DNA of 64,000 nucleotides from Patulibacter brassicae (GTDB lineage: Bacteria > Actinomycetota > Thermoleophilia > Solirubrobacterales > Solirubrobacteraceae): contig NZ_JAXAVX010000004.1 in the NCBI RefSeq assembly GCF_033949425.1, positions 124,001-188,000 on the forward strand. The letters run 5' to 3'. The notes beneath the pieces are model-generated. The model was not told the origin of the DNA. It worked only from the letters and a program-made list of their open reading frames with translations, and searched no databases. This document shows positions 39,105 to 48,287 of this stretch, one piece after another. The translations under genes were made by a program, and so were the position numbers. The stretch's first letter is position 1. Each line of letters opens with the position of its first letter.

Positions 39105-42083
39105 ATGCTCCTGCTCATCGTGCTCGGCGCTGCGGCGCTCGCGGCGCCACCGCTCGTCTCCCGGCTCGGGCCGCGGGCGTTCTGGGTGCTCGCGCTCGCG
39201 CCCGCCGCGGCCGCCGTCTGGCTCGCGGCCCGCGCCTCGGGCGTCGCCGGCGGGACGGTCCACGAGGAGGTCCATCCGTGGGTCTCGACGCTCCACCTCG
39301 AGCTCGCGTTCCGGCTCGACCCGCTCTCGCTCGTGCTCGCCCTCGTGGCCACGGCGATCGGCGCGCTCGTCCTGGTCTACTGCCGCAGCTACTTCGACGC
39401 CGGCGAGCAGGGCCTCGGGCGCTTCGCGGCCGTCCTCACGGGGTTCGCCGGCGCGATGCTCGGCCTCGTCCTCGCCGACGACCTGCTGCTGCTCTACGTC
39501 TTCTGGGAGCTCACGACCGTCCTGTCGTTCCTGCTCATCGGGCACGCGAGCGACAAGGACGGCGCCCGCCGCGCCGCGCTCGACGCGCTGATCGTCACGA
39601 CGGTCGGCGGCCTCGCGATGCTCGTCGGCGCGGTGATGGTCGGCGAGGCGGCCGGGACGTACCGGATCTCCGAGATCGTCGCCAGCCCGCCGGGTGGCGT
39701 CGAGGTCGAGATCGGCGTCGCGCTGCTGCTCGTCGGCGCGGTCTCGAAGTCCGCCCTCGTGCCGTTCCACTTCTGGTTGCCCGCGGCGATGGCCGCCCCG
39801 ACGCCGGTCAGCGCGTACCTCCACGCCGCGGCGATGGTGAAGGCGGGCGTCTACCTCGTCGCCCGCCTCGCGCCGGCGTTCCACCACCTGCTCAGCTGGC
39901 AGATCCTCGTCCTCGGGCTCGGCCTGACCACGATGATCGTCGGCGGCGTCCGCGCCCTGCGTCAGCACGACCTGAAGCTCCTCCTCGCCTTCGGCACGGT
40001 GAGCCAGCTCGGGCTGCTCATCGCGGTGCTCGGCACCGGCACCCAGGCCGCGGCGATCGCCGGCATGGCGATGCTCGTGGCCCACGCGCTCTACAAGGCG
40101 TCGCTCTTCCTCGTCGTCGGGATCGTCGACAAGCTCACCGGCACGCGCGACGTGCGCGTGCTGTCGGGCCTCGGCTGGCGCCACCCCTGGCTCGCCGCCA
40201 CCGGGGTGCTGGCCGCCGCCTCGATGGCCGGCGTCCCGCTGCTCGCCGGGTTCGCGGCGAAGGAGTCGATCTTCTACGCGTACGTGGAGGGCGACGTCTG
40301 GGACTCGCTGATCCTCGCCGTGCTCGTCGCGGGCGCGATCCTCACCGCCGGCTACGCCGCGCGCTTCGCGTGGGGCGCCTTCGCCACCAAGCCGGGAGTC
40401 CCGGATCGCCGCTGCGCCGCGCTCGGGCGGCCGTTCGCCGCGGCGCCCGCGGTGCTCGCCGCGGCGGGCCTCGTCCTCGGGCTCGGCATCTCCCGGCTCG
40501 ACGAGCTGCTCGGGCGCTACGCCCACGACTTCCCGGAGGCCGCCTCGGGCGCCCAGCACCTCGCCGCCTGGCACGGCGTCGGGCTCCCGCTCGTGCTCAC
40601 CGCGATCGCGCTCGTCGCCGGCGGCCTGCTCCCGGCGGTGTCGGCCCGCGCGCCGATCTGGACGGCCGGTCGGGCGCGCGCGCAGCGGCTGCGCGAGCTG
40701 CTGCACGGCCATCCCCGCGACGCGCGCGCCTGCTACCAGGGCCTCGTCCGGGCGACGGAGACCGCGGCGATCGCCGCGGCGCGCGGGACGCAGTCCGGCT
40801 CGCTGCCCGTGTACCTCATGACGATCCTCGTCGTCGTGATCGCCGCCCAGGTCGCCGTGCTCGCGACCGGCGCGCCGTGGACGATCGACGCCCGGGCCTG
40901 GGACTCGCCGGCGCAGCTCGTCGTCGGGGTCCTCATCGTCGCCGGCGCGATCCTCACGCTGCGGGCCCGCCGGCGGATGAAGGCGGTGATGCTCTCGGGC
41001 GTCGTCGGCTACGGCGTCGCCACGCTCTTCGCGCTGCAGGGCGCGCCGGACCTCGCGCTGACGCAGTTCCTCGTCGAGACGGTGACGCTCGTGGTCATCG
41101 TGCTCGTGCTGCGCCGCCTGCCGACGCACTTCACGGGCACGGTCACGCGGCGCGGGCGCCGCAGCGCGCACCTGCTCATCGGGATCGCGTTCGGCGTCCT
41201 CATGGCGCTCCTCACGCTCCTGGCGCTCGGCGCGCGCGTCGACGCCCCGGCGTCCGAGCTCATGGCCGCGGCCAGCGAGCTCGCGGGCGGCAAGAACATC
41301 GTGAACGTCACGCTGGTGGACCTCCGCGCCTGGGACACGATGGGCGAGCTCGCCGTCGTCGTCGTCGCGGCGACCGGCGTCACGAGCCTCACCTTCCTGC
41401 GCCGCCGCTCGCGCGCGCTCCCGCGGCTGGACGACGCCGACGACGACGTCGCCGTCTGGAGCGTCCCCGGCGCCGGACCGGCGCCGGCGAGCCCGCTGCG
41501 CGTCAGCGTCCACCAGGCCGGCGGCGAGGGCACCGCCCGGCGCGCCCGCGCGTGGCTCCTGGCCGAGGGCACGCTCGCCCCCGAGCGCCGCTCCGTGGTG
41601 CTCGAGGTCATCGTCCGGCTCATCTTCCACACGGTGATGGTCCTGAGCATCTACCTGCTCTGGGCGGGCCACGACTACCCGGGCGGGGGCTTCGCGGCCG
41701 GCATCGTCGCGGGCCTCGCGCTCACCGTCCGCTACCTCGCCGGCGGGCGCTACGAGCTGGGCGAGACCGCCCCGGTCTCGGCCGGCGTGCTGATCGGCGC
41801 GGGCCTCGTCATCGCGACCGGGACCGCGATCGGCGGCGGCGTCCTCGGCGACGCCGTGCTGCAGAGCGGGAAGGTCACCCTCGACCTGCCGGGCGTCGCG
41901 CCGCTGAAGCTCTACTCCTCGACGCTCTTCGACGTCGGCGTGTGGCTCGTGGTCGTCGGCGTCGTGCTCGACGTCCTGCGGAGCTTCGGCTCGGAGATCG
42001 ACCGCCAGATCGACGAGGAGCAGCACCGCCCCGTCCCGACCGTCGCGCCGCGCCCGGTCGAGGGGGAGGAGGAGGCCACGTGA
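39105..42083 (+). CDS. mrpA: Mrp Na+/H+ antiporter, fused A and B subunits
   Basis: 992 residues. The N-terminal two thirds form the MrpA/NuoL-like proton-translocating unit, with the conserved Glu helix (FVFWELTTVLSFLLIG-like: LLYVFWELTTVLSF) and Lys helix (GAVSKSALVPFHFWLPAAM). The C-terminal MrpA part (DLALTQFLVETVTLVVIV) is followed by an MrpB domain (IFHTVMVLSIYLLWAGHDYPGGGFAAG). MrpA-MrpB fusion occurs in several bacterial groups. ATG 39105 is 14 nt past TACGAT; GTG 39102 is also possible. Sodium/pH homeostasis at the membrane. Confidence 0.93.
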   Translation: MLLLIVLGAAALAAPPLVSRLGPRAFWVLALAPAAAAVWLAARASGVAGGTVHEEVHPWVSTLHLELAFRLDPLSLVLALVATAIGALVLVYCRSYFDAGEQGLGRFAAVLTGFAGAMLGLVLADDLLLLYVFWELTTVLSFLLIGHASDKDGARRAALDALIVTTVGGLAMLVGAVMVGEAAGTYRISEIVASPPGGVEVEIGVALLLVGAVSKSALVPFHFWLPAAMAAPTPVSAYLHAAAMVKAGVYLVARLAPAFHHLLSWQILVLGLGLTTMIVGGVRALRQHDLKLLLAFGTVSQLGLLIAVLGTGTQAAAIAGMAMLVAHALYKASLFLVVGIVDKLTGTRDVRVLSGLGWRHPWLAATGVLAAASMAGVPLLAGFAAKESIFYAYVEGDVWDSLILAVLVAGAILTAGYAARFAWGAFATKPGVPDRRCAALGRPFAAAPAVLAAAGLVLGLGISRLDELLGRYAHDFPEAASGAQHLAAWHGVGLPLVLTAIALVAGGLLPAVSARAPIWTAGRARAQRLRELLHGHPRDARACYQGLVRATETAAIAAARGTQSGSLPVYLMTILVVVIAAQVAVLATGAPWTIDARAWDSPAQLVVGVLIVAGAILTLRARRRMKAVMLSGVVGYGVATLFALQGAPDLALTQFLVETVTLVVIVLVLRRLPTHFTGTVTRRGRRSAHLLIGIAFGVLMALLTLLALGARVDAPASELMAAASELAGGKNIVNVTLVDLRAWDTMGELAVVVVAATGVTSLTFLRRRSRALPRLDDADDDVAVWSVPGAGPAPASPLRVSVHQAGGEGTARRARAWLLAEGTLAPERRSVVLEVIVRLIFHTVMVLSIYLLWAGHDYPGGGFAAGIVAGLALTVRYLAGGRYELGETAPVSAGVLIGAGLVIATGTAIGGGVLGDAVLQSGKVTLDLPGVAPLKLYSSTLFDVGVWLVVVGVVLDVLRSFGSEIDRQIDEEQHRPVPTVAPRPVEGEEEAT

Positions 42084-42580
42084 GCTCGAGCGCGTCCGTC
42101 GTCCTCGCGGTCGTCGTCGGCGTCCTCTGCGCCAGCGGGGTGGTCCTGCTGCTCGAGCGGAGCCTCACGCGGGTGATGATCGGCGCGGCGCTGCTCGGCA
42201 ACGGCCTGAACGTCCTGATCATCGCGATGGCGGGCAAGAGCGGCCGGGCGCCGCTGCTCGGCGGCGACGGACGCGACGAGCGCGCGATGAGCGACCCGCT
42301 GCCCCAGGTGATGATCCTCACGGCGATCGTCATCACCTTCGCCCTCACGGCCTTCCTGCTCGCGATGGCCTACCGCAGCTGGCAGCTGCACGGCCACGAC
42401 GAGGTGCAGGACGACGTCGACGATCGCCTCGTCGCCGCCCGTCGCGCGTCGGCCGAGCCGCAGGACACCGGCGCGGACGCCGAGGCGGAGGCCGAGGCCG
42501 AGGCCGCCGCGGCGGCCGGCGAGAGCGGCGAGCTGCGGCTCGTCGACGGCGAGCCCGGCCCGGAGCGAGGTCGCTCGTGA
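42080..42580 (+). CDS. mrpC: Mrp antiporter subunit C
   Basis: 166 residues, NuoK-like with three helices: GVVLLLERSLTRVMIGAALL, GNGLNVLIIAM, and DPLPQVMILTAIVITFALTAFLLA. After residue 110 there is a charged Ala/Glu-rich cytoplasmic tail (the EAEAEAEAAAAAGES region), longer than usual for MrpC. GTG 42080 overlaps the mrpA stop (GTGA). Confidence 0.92.
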   Translation: MSSSASVVLAVVVGVLCASGVVLLLERSLTRVMIGAALLGNGLNVLIIAMAGKSGRAPLLGGDGRDERAMSDPLPQVMILTAIVITFALTAFLLAMAYRSWQLHGHDEVQDDVDDRLVAARRASAEPQDTGADAEAEAEAEAAAAAGESGELRLVDGEPGPERGRS

Positions 42581-44199
42581 GCTGGTCCACGAGCCTCCTC
42601 GTCCCGCTGCCGGTCGTCCTGCCGCTGCTCGCGGCCGGCATCAAGCTCACGATCGGCCCGCGGCTGCCCTACGTGCACCGCGTGATCTCCGTCGGGACGC
42701 TCGCGCTCGTGCTCGGCGTCGGCATCGCGCTGCTCGTGCTCGCCGACCAGGACGGCCCGCAGGTGGCGGCGATCGGGGGCTGGCAGCCGCCGCTCGGGAT
42801 CGCGCTCGTCGCCGACCGCCTGTCGGCGCTCATGATCGTCGTCTCCTCGGCGGTGACGCTCTGCGTCCTCGTCTACTCCTACGGCCAGGGCGCCGCCGAC
42901 GGGGAGGAGTCGCTGCCGCTCGCGGTCTTCCACCCGACCTTCCTCGTGCTCTGCGCCGGGGTGTCGAACGCCTTCCTCGCGGGCGACCTGTTCAACCTCT
43001 ACGTCGGCTTCGAGATCCTCCTCGTCTCGAGCTACGTGCTGCTGACGCTCGGGGGCACGTCGTCGCGGATCCGCTCGGGGACGACGTACGTCGTCGTGTC
43101 GATCCTCTCCTCGCTGCTCTTCCTCGGCGCGATCGGGCTCGTCTACGGCGCCGCCGGATCGCTGAACCTCGCCGACCTCGCGGGACGGATCGACCGCCTC
43201 GACGGCGGCATCGCGCTGGTCCTCGAGGTCGCGCTGCTCAGCGCGTTCGCGATCAAGGCGGCGGTCTTCCCGCTCTCGGCGTGGCTCCCCGACAGCTACC
43301 CGACCGCGCCGGCGCCGGTGACGGCCGTCTTCGCCGGCCTGCTGACGAAGGTCGGCGTCTACGCGATGATCCGCACCGAGACGCTGCTCTTCCCGGACAC
43401 GAGCGTCGAGGACGTCCTGCTCGTCCTCTCGCTGCTGACGATGGTCGTCGGCATCCTCGGCGCGGTCGCCCAGACCGACGTCAAGCGGATGCTGTCGTTC
43501 ACGCTCGTGAGCCACATCGGCTACATGGTCTTCGGGGTCGCGCTCGGCAACCGCCTCGGCCTCGCCGGCGCCGTCTTCTACGTCGTGCACCACATCACGG
43601 TCCAGACGACGCTCTTCCTCACCGCGGGGATGATCGAGCGACGCGCGGGCAGCACCTCGAGCGAGCGGGTCGGCGGCCTGGCCCGCACGGCGCCCCTCGT
43701 GGCGGTGCTGTTCTTCCTGCCCGCGATGAACCTCGCCGGGATCCCGCCGTTCTCGGGCTTCCTCGGCAAGGTCGCGCTGATCCAGGCCGGCGTCGTCGAC
43801 GGGACGGCGCTCGCCTGGGTGCTCGTCGCGGGCAGCGTGGTGACGAGCCTCCTGACGCTCTACGCGGTCGGCAAGGTCTGGAGCCGGGTGTTCTGGCGCG
43901 CGCCGCGCGTCGCGCTGCCGACCGCCGACGGCCCGCGCGGGCGCGAGGGGCAGGACGAGGTCGTGGGCGCGACGATCGGCGGCCGGACGATCACGACCTC
44001 GACGGCGATGCCCGTGACGATGACGGGCGCCACGGTGGCGATGGTCGTCCTCGGGCTGGCCTACACGGCGGCCGCCGGACCGCTCATGCGCTACTCCGAC
44101 CGCGCGGCGGGGGAGCTCCGCGATCGCCAGGCCTACGTCCAGGCGGTCGATCCGGAGATGGTCCGTCCCGTCGAGCGCGCGGGGGCAGGGAACCCCTGA
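42577..44199 (+). CDS. mrpD: Mrp antiporter subunit D
   Basis: 540 residues, a NuoM/N-like proton-translocating subunit. LFNLYVGFEILLVSSYVLL carries the membrane Glu, AIKAAVFPLSAWLPDSYP the Lys helix, and VVHHITVQTTLFLTAGMIERR the next broken helix. About 60 residues of polar sequence (near 445-480) separate the last helices. GTG 42577 overlaps the mrpC stop (GTGA). Confidence 0.93.
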   Translation: MSWSTSLLVPLPVVLPLLAAGIKLTIGPRLPYVHRVISVGTLALVLGVGIALLVLADQDGPQVAAIGGWQPPLGIALVADRLSALMIVVSSAVTLCVLVYSYGQGAADGEESLPLAVFHPTFLVLCAGVSNAFLAGDLFNLYVGFEILLVSSYVLLTLGGTSSRIRSGTTYVVVSILSSLLFLGAIGLVYGAAGSLNLADLAGRIDRLDGGIALVLEVALLSAFAIKAAVFPLSAWLPDSYPTAPAPVTAVFAGLLTKVGVYAMIRTETLLFPDTSVEDVLLVLSLLTMVVGILGAVAQTDVKRMLSFTLVSHIGYMVFGVALGNRLGLAGAVFYVVHHITVQTTLFLTAGMIERRAGSTSSERVGGLARTAPLVAVLFFLPAMNLAGIPPFSGFLGKVALIQAGVVDGTALAWVLVAGSVVTSLLTLYAVGKVWSRVFWRAPRVALPTADGPRGREGQDEVVGATIGGRTITTSTAMPVTMTGATVAMVVLGLAYTAAAGPLMRYSDRAAGELRDRQAYVQAVDPEMVRPVERAGAGNP

Positions 44200-44804
44200 T
44201 GCCCACGCCGATCCGCCGCCTCCGCCGCCGGGTCGCCGGCGCCTGGCTCCTGCAGCCCGTCACCGCCGTCTGGCTCGTGGTCCTCTGGCTGCTCCTCTGG
44301 GGGCGGTTCTCGACGGGGCTGGCGCTCTCGGGCATCGTCGTGGCGCTCGTGGTCGTCCGGCTGTTCCCGCTGCAGCCGATCCCCGTGGAGGGCCGGATCC
44401 GGCCGCTGGCCGCGTTGCGCCTCTGGGCCCGCTTCGCCTGGGACGTCGTGGTCGCGAGCGTCCAGGTGGCGTGGCTGGCCGTGCGGGCCGCCGGGGGCGG
44501 CGATCCGCCGGGGATGGCGGTGATCGCGGTGCCGCTGCGGACGCGCTCGGAGCTGCTGCTGACGGCCGTGGCCGAGATCCTCGGGCTCGTCCCGGGGAGC
44601 ATCGTGGTGGAGATCGACCGGACGTCGGGGATCCTCTACGTCCACCTGATCGGCGTCGATGACCACGCCGCGGTCGAGCGGGAGCGCGAGCGGGCGCGCG
44701 CGCTCGAGGCCCGCGTCATCCGCGCGTTCGGCTCCGACGAGGACCGCGCGGCGCTCGCCGCCGAGGATCCGACCCACGTCGCCGTCCGGGAGGGCCGCGC
44801 ATGA
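44199..44804 (+). CDS. mrpE: Mrp antiporter subunit E
   Basis: 201 residues. Two N-terminal helices (AVWLVVLWLLLWGRFSTGLA) and the conserved cytoplasmic domain VIAVPLRTRSELLLTAVAEI, LVPGSIVVEID, LYVHLIGVDD. The ATG shares one base with the mrpD stop (TGATG). An Arg/Glu-rich C-terminal extension of about 45 residues follows the core. Confidence 0.92.
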   Translation: MPTPIRRLRRRVAGAWLLQPVTAVWLVVLWLLLWGRFSTGLALSGIVVALVVVRLFPLQPIPVEGRIRPLAALRLWARFAWDVVVASVQVAWLAVRAAGGGDPPGMAVIAVPLRTRSELLLTAVAEILGLVPGSIVVEIDRTSGILYVHLIGVDDHAAVERERERARALEARVIRAFGSDEDRAALAAEDPTHVAVREGRA

Positions 44805-45091
44805 CCGTCGTCGTCTGGGTCGTCGCGGCGATGCTCGCGGTGGCCGCCGCTCTGGCGCTGGTGCGGATCGTGCGCGGACCGGGGCCGCTGGACCGGATGG
44901 TCGGGCTCGACGTCCTGCTCTCGTGCCTCATCGGCGGCCTCGGCCTGGAGGCGGCCGCCAACGAGCACGGCTCGACGCTGCCCGTCCTCGCGGTGCTCGC
45001 GCTGCTGGGCTTCGTCGGGAGCGTCGCGGTGGCCCGGTTCGCCGCCGGCGAGCACGACAGCGACGGCGGCGTGGACGGGAGGCCGCGGTGA
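44801..45091 (+). CDS. mrpF: Mrp antiporter subunit F
   Basis: 96 residues, three helices. RIVRGPGPLDRMVGLDVL is the MrpF signature between helix 1 and helix 2. It starts by ATGA overlap with mrpE and ends by GTGA overlap with mrpG. Confidence 0.92.
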   Translation: MTVVVWVVAAMLAVAAALALVRIVRGPGPLDRMVGLDVLLSCLIGGLGLEAAANEHGSTLPVLAVLALLGFVGSVAVARFAAGEHDSDGGVDGRPR

Positions 45092-45492
45092 GCTGGGGCG
45101 AGATCGCGGACGTCCTCTCGGCCGTCTGCCTCCTCTCGGGGGCCGCGCTGTCGCTCGCGGCGGGCATCGGCGTGCTGGGCTTCCCCGACGTCCTCAGCCG
45201 GATGCACGCGGCGTCGAAGCCGCAGGTGCTCGGGCTGCTGCTCATCCTCGTCGGCGTCGGGCTGCGGCTGCGGACCGGGATCGACGTCACGACGCTCGTG
45301 CTCGTGGCGATCTTCCAGCTCATCACCGCACCGACCGCCGCCCACATGGTCGGGCGCGCCGCCTACCGGACGAACCGCGTGCGCGGGGACCTCCTGCTCG
45401 TCGACGAGCTCTCCGACCGGCTCGAGGAGGCCGGACGCGAGTCCGAGGGCCGGACCGGCGACGTCGATCCCCGCCGCGACCTCGGCCACTGA
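45088..45492 (+). CDS. mrpG: Mrp antiporter subunit G
   Basis: 134 residues. LGFPDVLSRMHAASKPQVLG is the MrpG signature, followed by two helices and TAPTAAHMVGRAAYR. A polar tail of about 30 residues ends the protein. GTG 45088 overlaps the mrpF stop. Last gene of a seven-domain Mrp set; all subunits needed for antiport are present. Confidence 0.92.
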   Translation: MSWGEIADVLSAVCLLSGAALSLAAGIGVLGFPDVLSRMHAASKPQVLGLLLILVGVGLRLRTGIDVTTLVLVAIFQLITAPTAAHMVGRAAYRTNRVRGDLLLVDELSDRLEEAGRESEGRTGDVDPRRDLGH

Positions 45493-45532
45493 CCGGTCCG
45501 GGGCATCGCGGCGACCTGCGAGGCTGCCGCTC

Positions 45533-46429
45533 ATGCCGACCGCGCTGACCCCGGAGGCGGCCGCCTGGCGCGGCGCGGGACGGGTCGTCGCCGTCGGGGG
45601 CCGCCGCCTCTTCGTCGTGCGGCGCCCGGCGGACGGCTCGCGGCCCGGCGCCCCGCCGCTGCTGCTCCTGCACGGCTTCCCGACGTCGTCCTACGACTGG
45701 CGCGCGACGATCGAGCAGCTCCCGGGACGCGACGTCCTGGCCCTCGACCTCCTCGGCTTCGGGCTCTCGGAGAAGCCGCGCGGCGAGGACAACGACCTCT
45801 TCCGCCAGGCCGATCTCGTCGAGGCGGTCGTCGCCGCCGAGGGCCTCGAGGCGCCGATCGTCGTCGCCCACGACATGGGCACGACCGTCGCCAACGAGCT
45901 GCTGGCGCGCGATCTGGAGGGGCGGCTGTCCTTCCCGCTCGCCGGGGTCGTGCTGAGCAACGGCTCGATGGTCGTCGAGCGCGCGAGCCTGCGACCGATC
46001 CAGCAGCTCCTCCGCTCGCCGCTCGGGCCGCTCGTCGCGCGGCTCTCGAACCGGCGGACGTTCCGGCGGCAGCTGGGGGCGCTGTTCGCGTCGGGGCATC
46101 CGCTGCGGCGCGAGGAGGCCGACGCGATGTGGTCGCTCGTCGCCCACGACGCGGGGCAGCGCACGATGCACCGGCTCGCGAGCTACAACGAGCAGCGGGT
46201 CGCGCACGCCGCCCGCTGGCACGGCGCGCTGAAGGCGTGGCCCGGACGGCTCGCGCTCGTCTGGGGCCTCCGCGACCCGGTCGCCACGACGGCGGTGCTC
46301 GACGCGCTGCGGGAGCTGCGGCCCGGCGCCGAGGTCACGACGCTCGAGGACCTCGGGCACTACCCGCAGGTCGAGGATCCCGCGCGGTTCGCCGCCGCGA
46401 TCGCGGCCTTCGCCGACGCGGGGCGCTGA
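45533..46429 (+). CDS. Alpha/beta hydrolase, MEST/haloalkane-dehalogenase-like
   Basis: 298 residues. LLLLHGFPTSSYDW (oxyanion loop), VAHDMGTTVANELL (nucleophile elbow with Asp in place of Ser), WGLRDPVA (acid) and EDLGHYPQVEDP (His). An Asp nucleophile is the mark of haloalkane dehalogenases, epoxide hydrolases and MEST-like proteins, so ordinary esterase activity is unlikely. ATG 45533 lies 7 nt after GAGGCT (45520-45525). The natural substrate is unknown. Confidence 0.87.
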   Translation: MPTALTPEAAAWRGAGRVVAVGGRRLFVVRRPADGSRPGAPPLLLLHGFPTSSYDWRATIEQLPGRDVLALDLLGFGLSEKPRGEDNDLFRQADLVEAVVAAEGLEAPIVVAHDMGTTVANELLARDLEGRLSFPLAGVVLSNGSMVVERASLRPIQQLLRSPLGPLVARLSNRRTFRRQLGALFASGHPLRREEADAMWSLVAHDAGQRTMHRLASYNEQRVAHAARWHGALKAWPGRLALVWGLRDPVATTAVLDALRELRPGAEVTTLEDLGHYPQVEDPARFAAAIAAFADAGR

Positions 46430-46473
46430 CGGCCGCCCGCCGCCGGGCCCGCGCCGCCCGCCGGGGGCCGGGC

Positions 46474-47733
46474 TCAGAAGCCGACGAAGCGGCCGCTCTC
46501 CTGCAGCAGCTCGCCGTCGGCCCAGAGCCGGCCGCCCTGCCGCAGGTCGCAGATGAGGTCCCAGTGCAGCGCCGAGACGTTGACGCCGCCGGTCTCGGGG
46601 TAGGAGCGCCCGAGTGCCGTGTGGACCGTGCCGCCGATCTTCTCGTCGAAGAGGATCACGCCGATCGCGCGGTCGATGCCGAAGTTCGTGCCGATGCCGA
46701 CCTCGCCGAGCCGGCGCGCGCCCTCGTCGGTGCGCAGCGCGCGGCCGAGGTAGTCCTCGCCGACGGCGGCGCGGAAGTCGACGACCTCGCCGTCCTGGAA
46801 GGTCAGGCGCACGTCGCGGACCTCGACGCCGGCGGGCGAGGAGGGCACGGAGTAGCGGATCGTGCCGCTGGCGCTCGACTCGAGCGGTCCCGTGAAGACC
46901 TCGCCCGAGGGCATGTTGCGCCGGCCGTCGCTGTTGGCCCAGGTGCGACCGGCGACCTCGAGCGTCAGGTCGGTGTCCGGCGCCTCGATCCGCAGCTCGC
47001 GGACGCCCTCGAGCCGCTCGATCAGCCGCTGCTGGAAGTCGCGCAGCGCCGTCCACGCGCGGACCGGGTCGCGCTGGTCCAGGAACGTCGCGCGGCGCAC
47101 GAACGCCGCGAGGTCGCGCAGCGACATCCCCGCCTGGTCGGCGAGCGCCTGGGTCGGCCAGAGGGTCGTCGACCAGCGGCGCTGGAGCGTCAGCTCGCGC
47201 GCGTCGTGGCGGCCGCGGGCCGCGCGGGCCAGGCGCTCCGGGTCGATCGCCGTCAGCGCCCGGGTGTCGTCGGGCGCCTGGATCGAGAGGCTCGCGTCGG
47301 CCTGGCGGGCCTCCTCGAGCTGCAGCGGGGAGACGCCGTCGAGGTGGCGGTCCCGGGCGTGGCGGTAGAAGCCCTCGCTCTGGCCGGGCAGCTCGACGCG
47401 CAGCAGCGGCCAGGCGTTGGCCTCCAGCAGCGCGCGCTGCAGCTCGAGCAGCAGCGGCGCGGCGAGGCCCGTCGAGCGGACGAGCACCTGGTCGCCCGGG
47501 TCGCTCTCCAGGCAGTAGCCGACGATGAGGTCGGCGAACCGCGCCGGGTCGAGCTCGGCGACGACGAGCTCCTCGTCGGTCAGCTCGTCGTCCGGGACGT
47601 CCTCGGTGGCGGCGGCCTCCTCGGCGGCGGCCGCCGCGAGCGGCTGCTCGGCGTCGGCGGGGAGGTCGGCGTCCGCGGAGGGCACGGGATCGGCGTCGGT
47701 CATCGGGTCCTCGGGCGGTTCGGGGGACGCCAT
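46474..47733 (-). CDS. M29-family aminopeptidase
   Basis: 419 residues. An acidic, Ala-rich N-terminal extension (1-55) precedes the M29 (AmpS/AmpT) fold. Metal ligands lie in MPSGEVFTGP, LGEVGIGTN, GTVHTALGRSYPETGG and SALHWDLICDL, covering the Glu, Glu, His, Tyr, His, Asp set of the family. Removes N-terminal residues from peptides using two metal ions. ATG 47733 is one base past the stop of the upstream gene; an alternative ATG at 47703 would drop ten residues. Confidence 0.9.
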   Translation of the reverse strand: MASPEPPEDPMTDADPVPSADADLPADAEQPLAAAAAEEAAATEDVPDDELTDEELVVAELDPARFADLIVGYCLESDPGDQVLVRSTGLAAPLLLELQRALLEANAWPLLRVELPGQSEGFYRHARDRHLDGVSPLQLEEARQADASLSIQAPDDTRALTAIDPERLARAARGRHDARELTLQRRWSTTLWPTQALADQAGMSLRDLAAFVRRATFLDQRDPVRAWTALRDFQQRLIERLEGVRELRIEAPDTDLTLEVAGRTWANSDGRRNMPSGEVFTGPLESSASGTIRYSVPSSPAGVEVRDVRLTFQDGEVVDFRAAVGEDYLGRALRTDEGARRLGEVGIGTNFGIDRAIGVILFDEKIGGTVHTALGRSYPETGGVNVSALHWDLICDLRQGGRLWADGELLQESGRFVGF

Positions 47734-47734
47734 C

Positions 47735-48097
47735 TCACGGGGCCTGCATCTCGGGGAACCACTCCGCCAGGTGCTCGCGCAGCGCGGTCCGGATCCAGGC
47801 GCGCTCGTCGGCCGACGCCATCCGGAACCGCAGCAGCAGCTGCTTCTGACCGGTGGTGGGGACGTCGTCGATCGTCCAGCCGACGACGAGCCGCTCGAAG
47901 AGGAACTCGACGGCGCGCTGCCAGGTGTCCTCGCGGGTGCGCGCGGCCTGGCTCAGCTCGCCCTTGAACGTCTGGGCGTAGACCGTGCGCGTCTTGGCGG
48001 TCATCGCGCAGCGCAGCTCGAGCGCGAACCGGCCGTCGTCGCTCGTGCGCGTGACGGTCGGGAGCTTCGGCGGCTGGTCCTTGCGGTTGCGGGGCAT
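47735..48097 (-). CDS. Small conserved-looking protein of unknown function
   Basis: 120 residues with no recognised domain. Basic N-terminus (MPRNRKDQPPKLPTVTRT), then two strands (GRFALELRCAM, KTRTVYAQTF) and helices (TREDTWQRAVEFLFERLV; DERAWIRTALREHLAEWFPE). Composition is that of a real globular protein. Operonic with the M29 peptidase (1-bp gap), so it may act with it. TAGACT (48126-48131, minus strand) is the likely -10 with a leader of about 20 nt. Confidence 0.75.
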   Translation of the reverse strand: MPRNRKDQPPKLPTVTRTSDDGRFALELRCAMTAKTRTVYAQTFKGELSQAARTREDTWQRAVEFLFERLVVGWTIDDVPTTGQKQLLLRFRMASADERAWIRTALREHLAEWFPEMQAP

Positions 48098-48251
48098 CGT
48101 CGCGGCGCGGGACGGCGCGCGGACCAGTCTACGGCGCGGGCGGTCGACGCCCGTCCGCTCGCCCGGCGCGAGGAGCGGCGGTCCCCCCGGGCACGGGGCC
48201 CGGGTGCCGCAGCGCACGGACGCGCCGCGCGCGTCGAATACGGTTCGGGGC

Positions 48252-48287
48252 ATGGACCGTCGCCCGACCCCGCCGGAGGCCCGGTGA
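48252..48287 (+). other. Possible 11-residue leader ORF before the MBL-fold gene
   Basis: ATG 48252 lies 7 nt after TACGGT (48239-48244) and encodes MDRRPTPPEAR; its TGA overlaps the GTG of the next gene (GTGA). It may couple initiation on a leaderless mRNA to the downstream gene, or simply be part of a 32-nt 5' leader that contains the GGAGG site at 48275-48279. Confidence 0.35.

Noticed and set aside
38055..42026. 1323-codon minus-strand frame opposite mrpA
   Set aside because: Rich in Asp/Glu/Arg/His with no domain; the other strand encodes membrane helices of MrpA/B.
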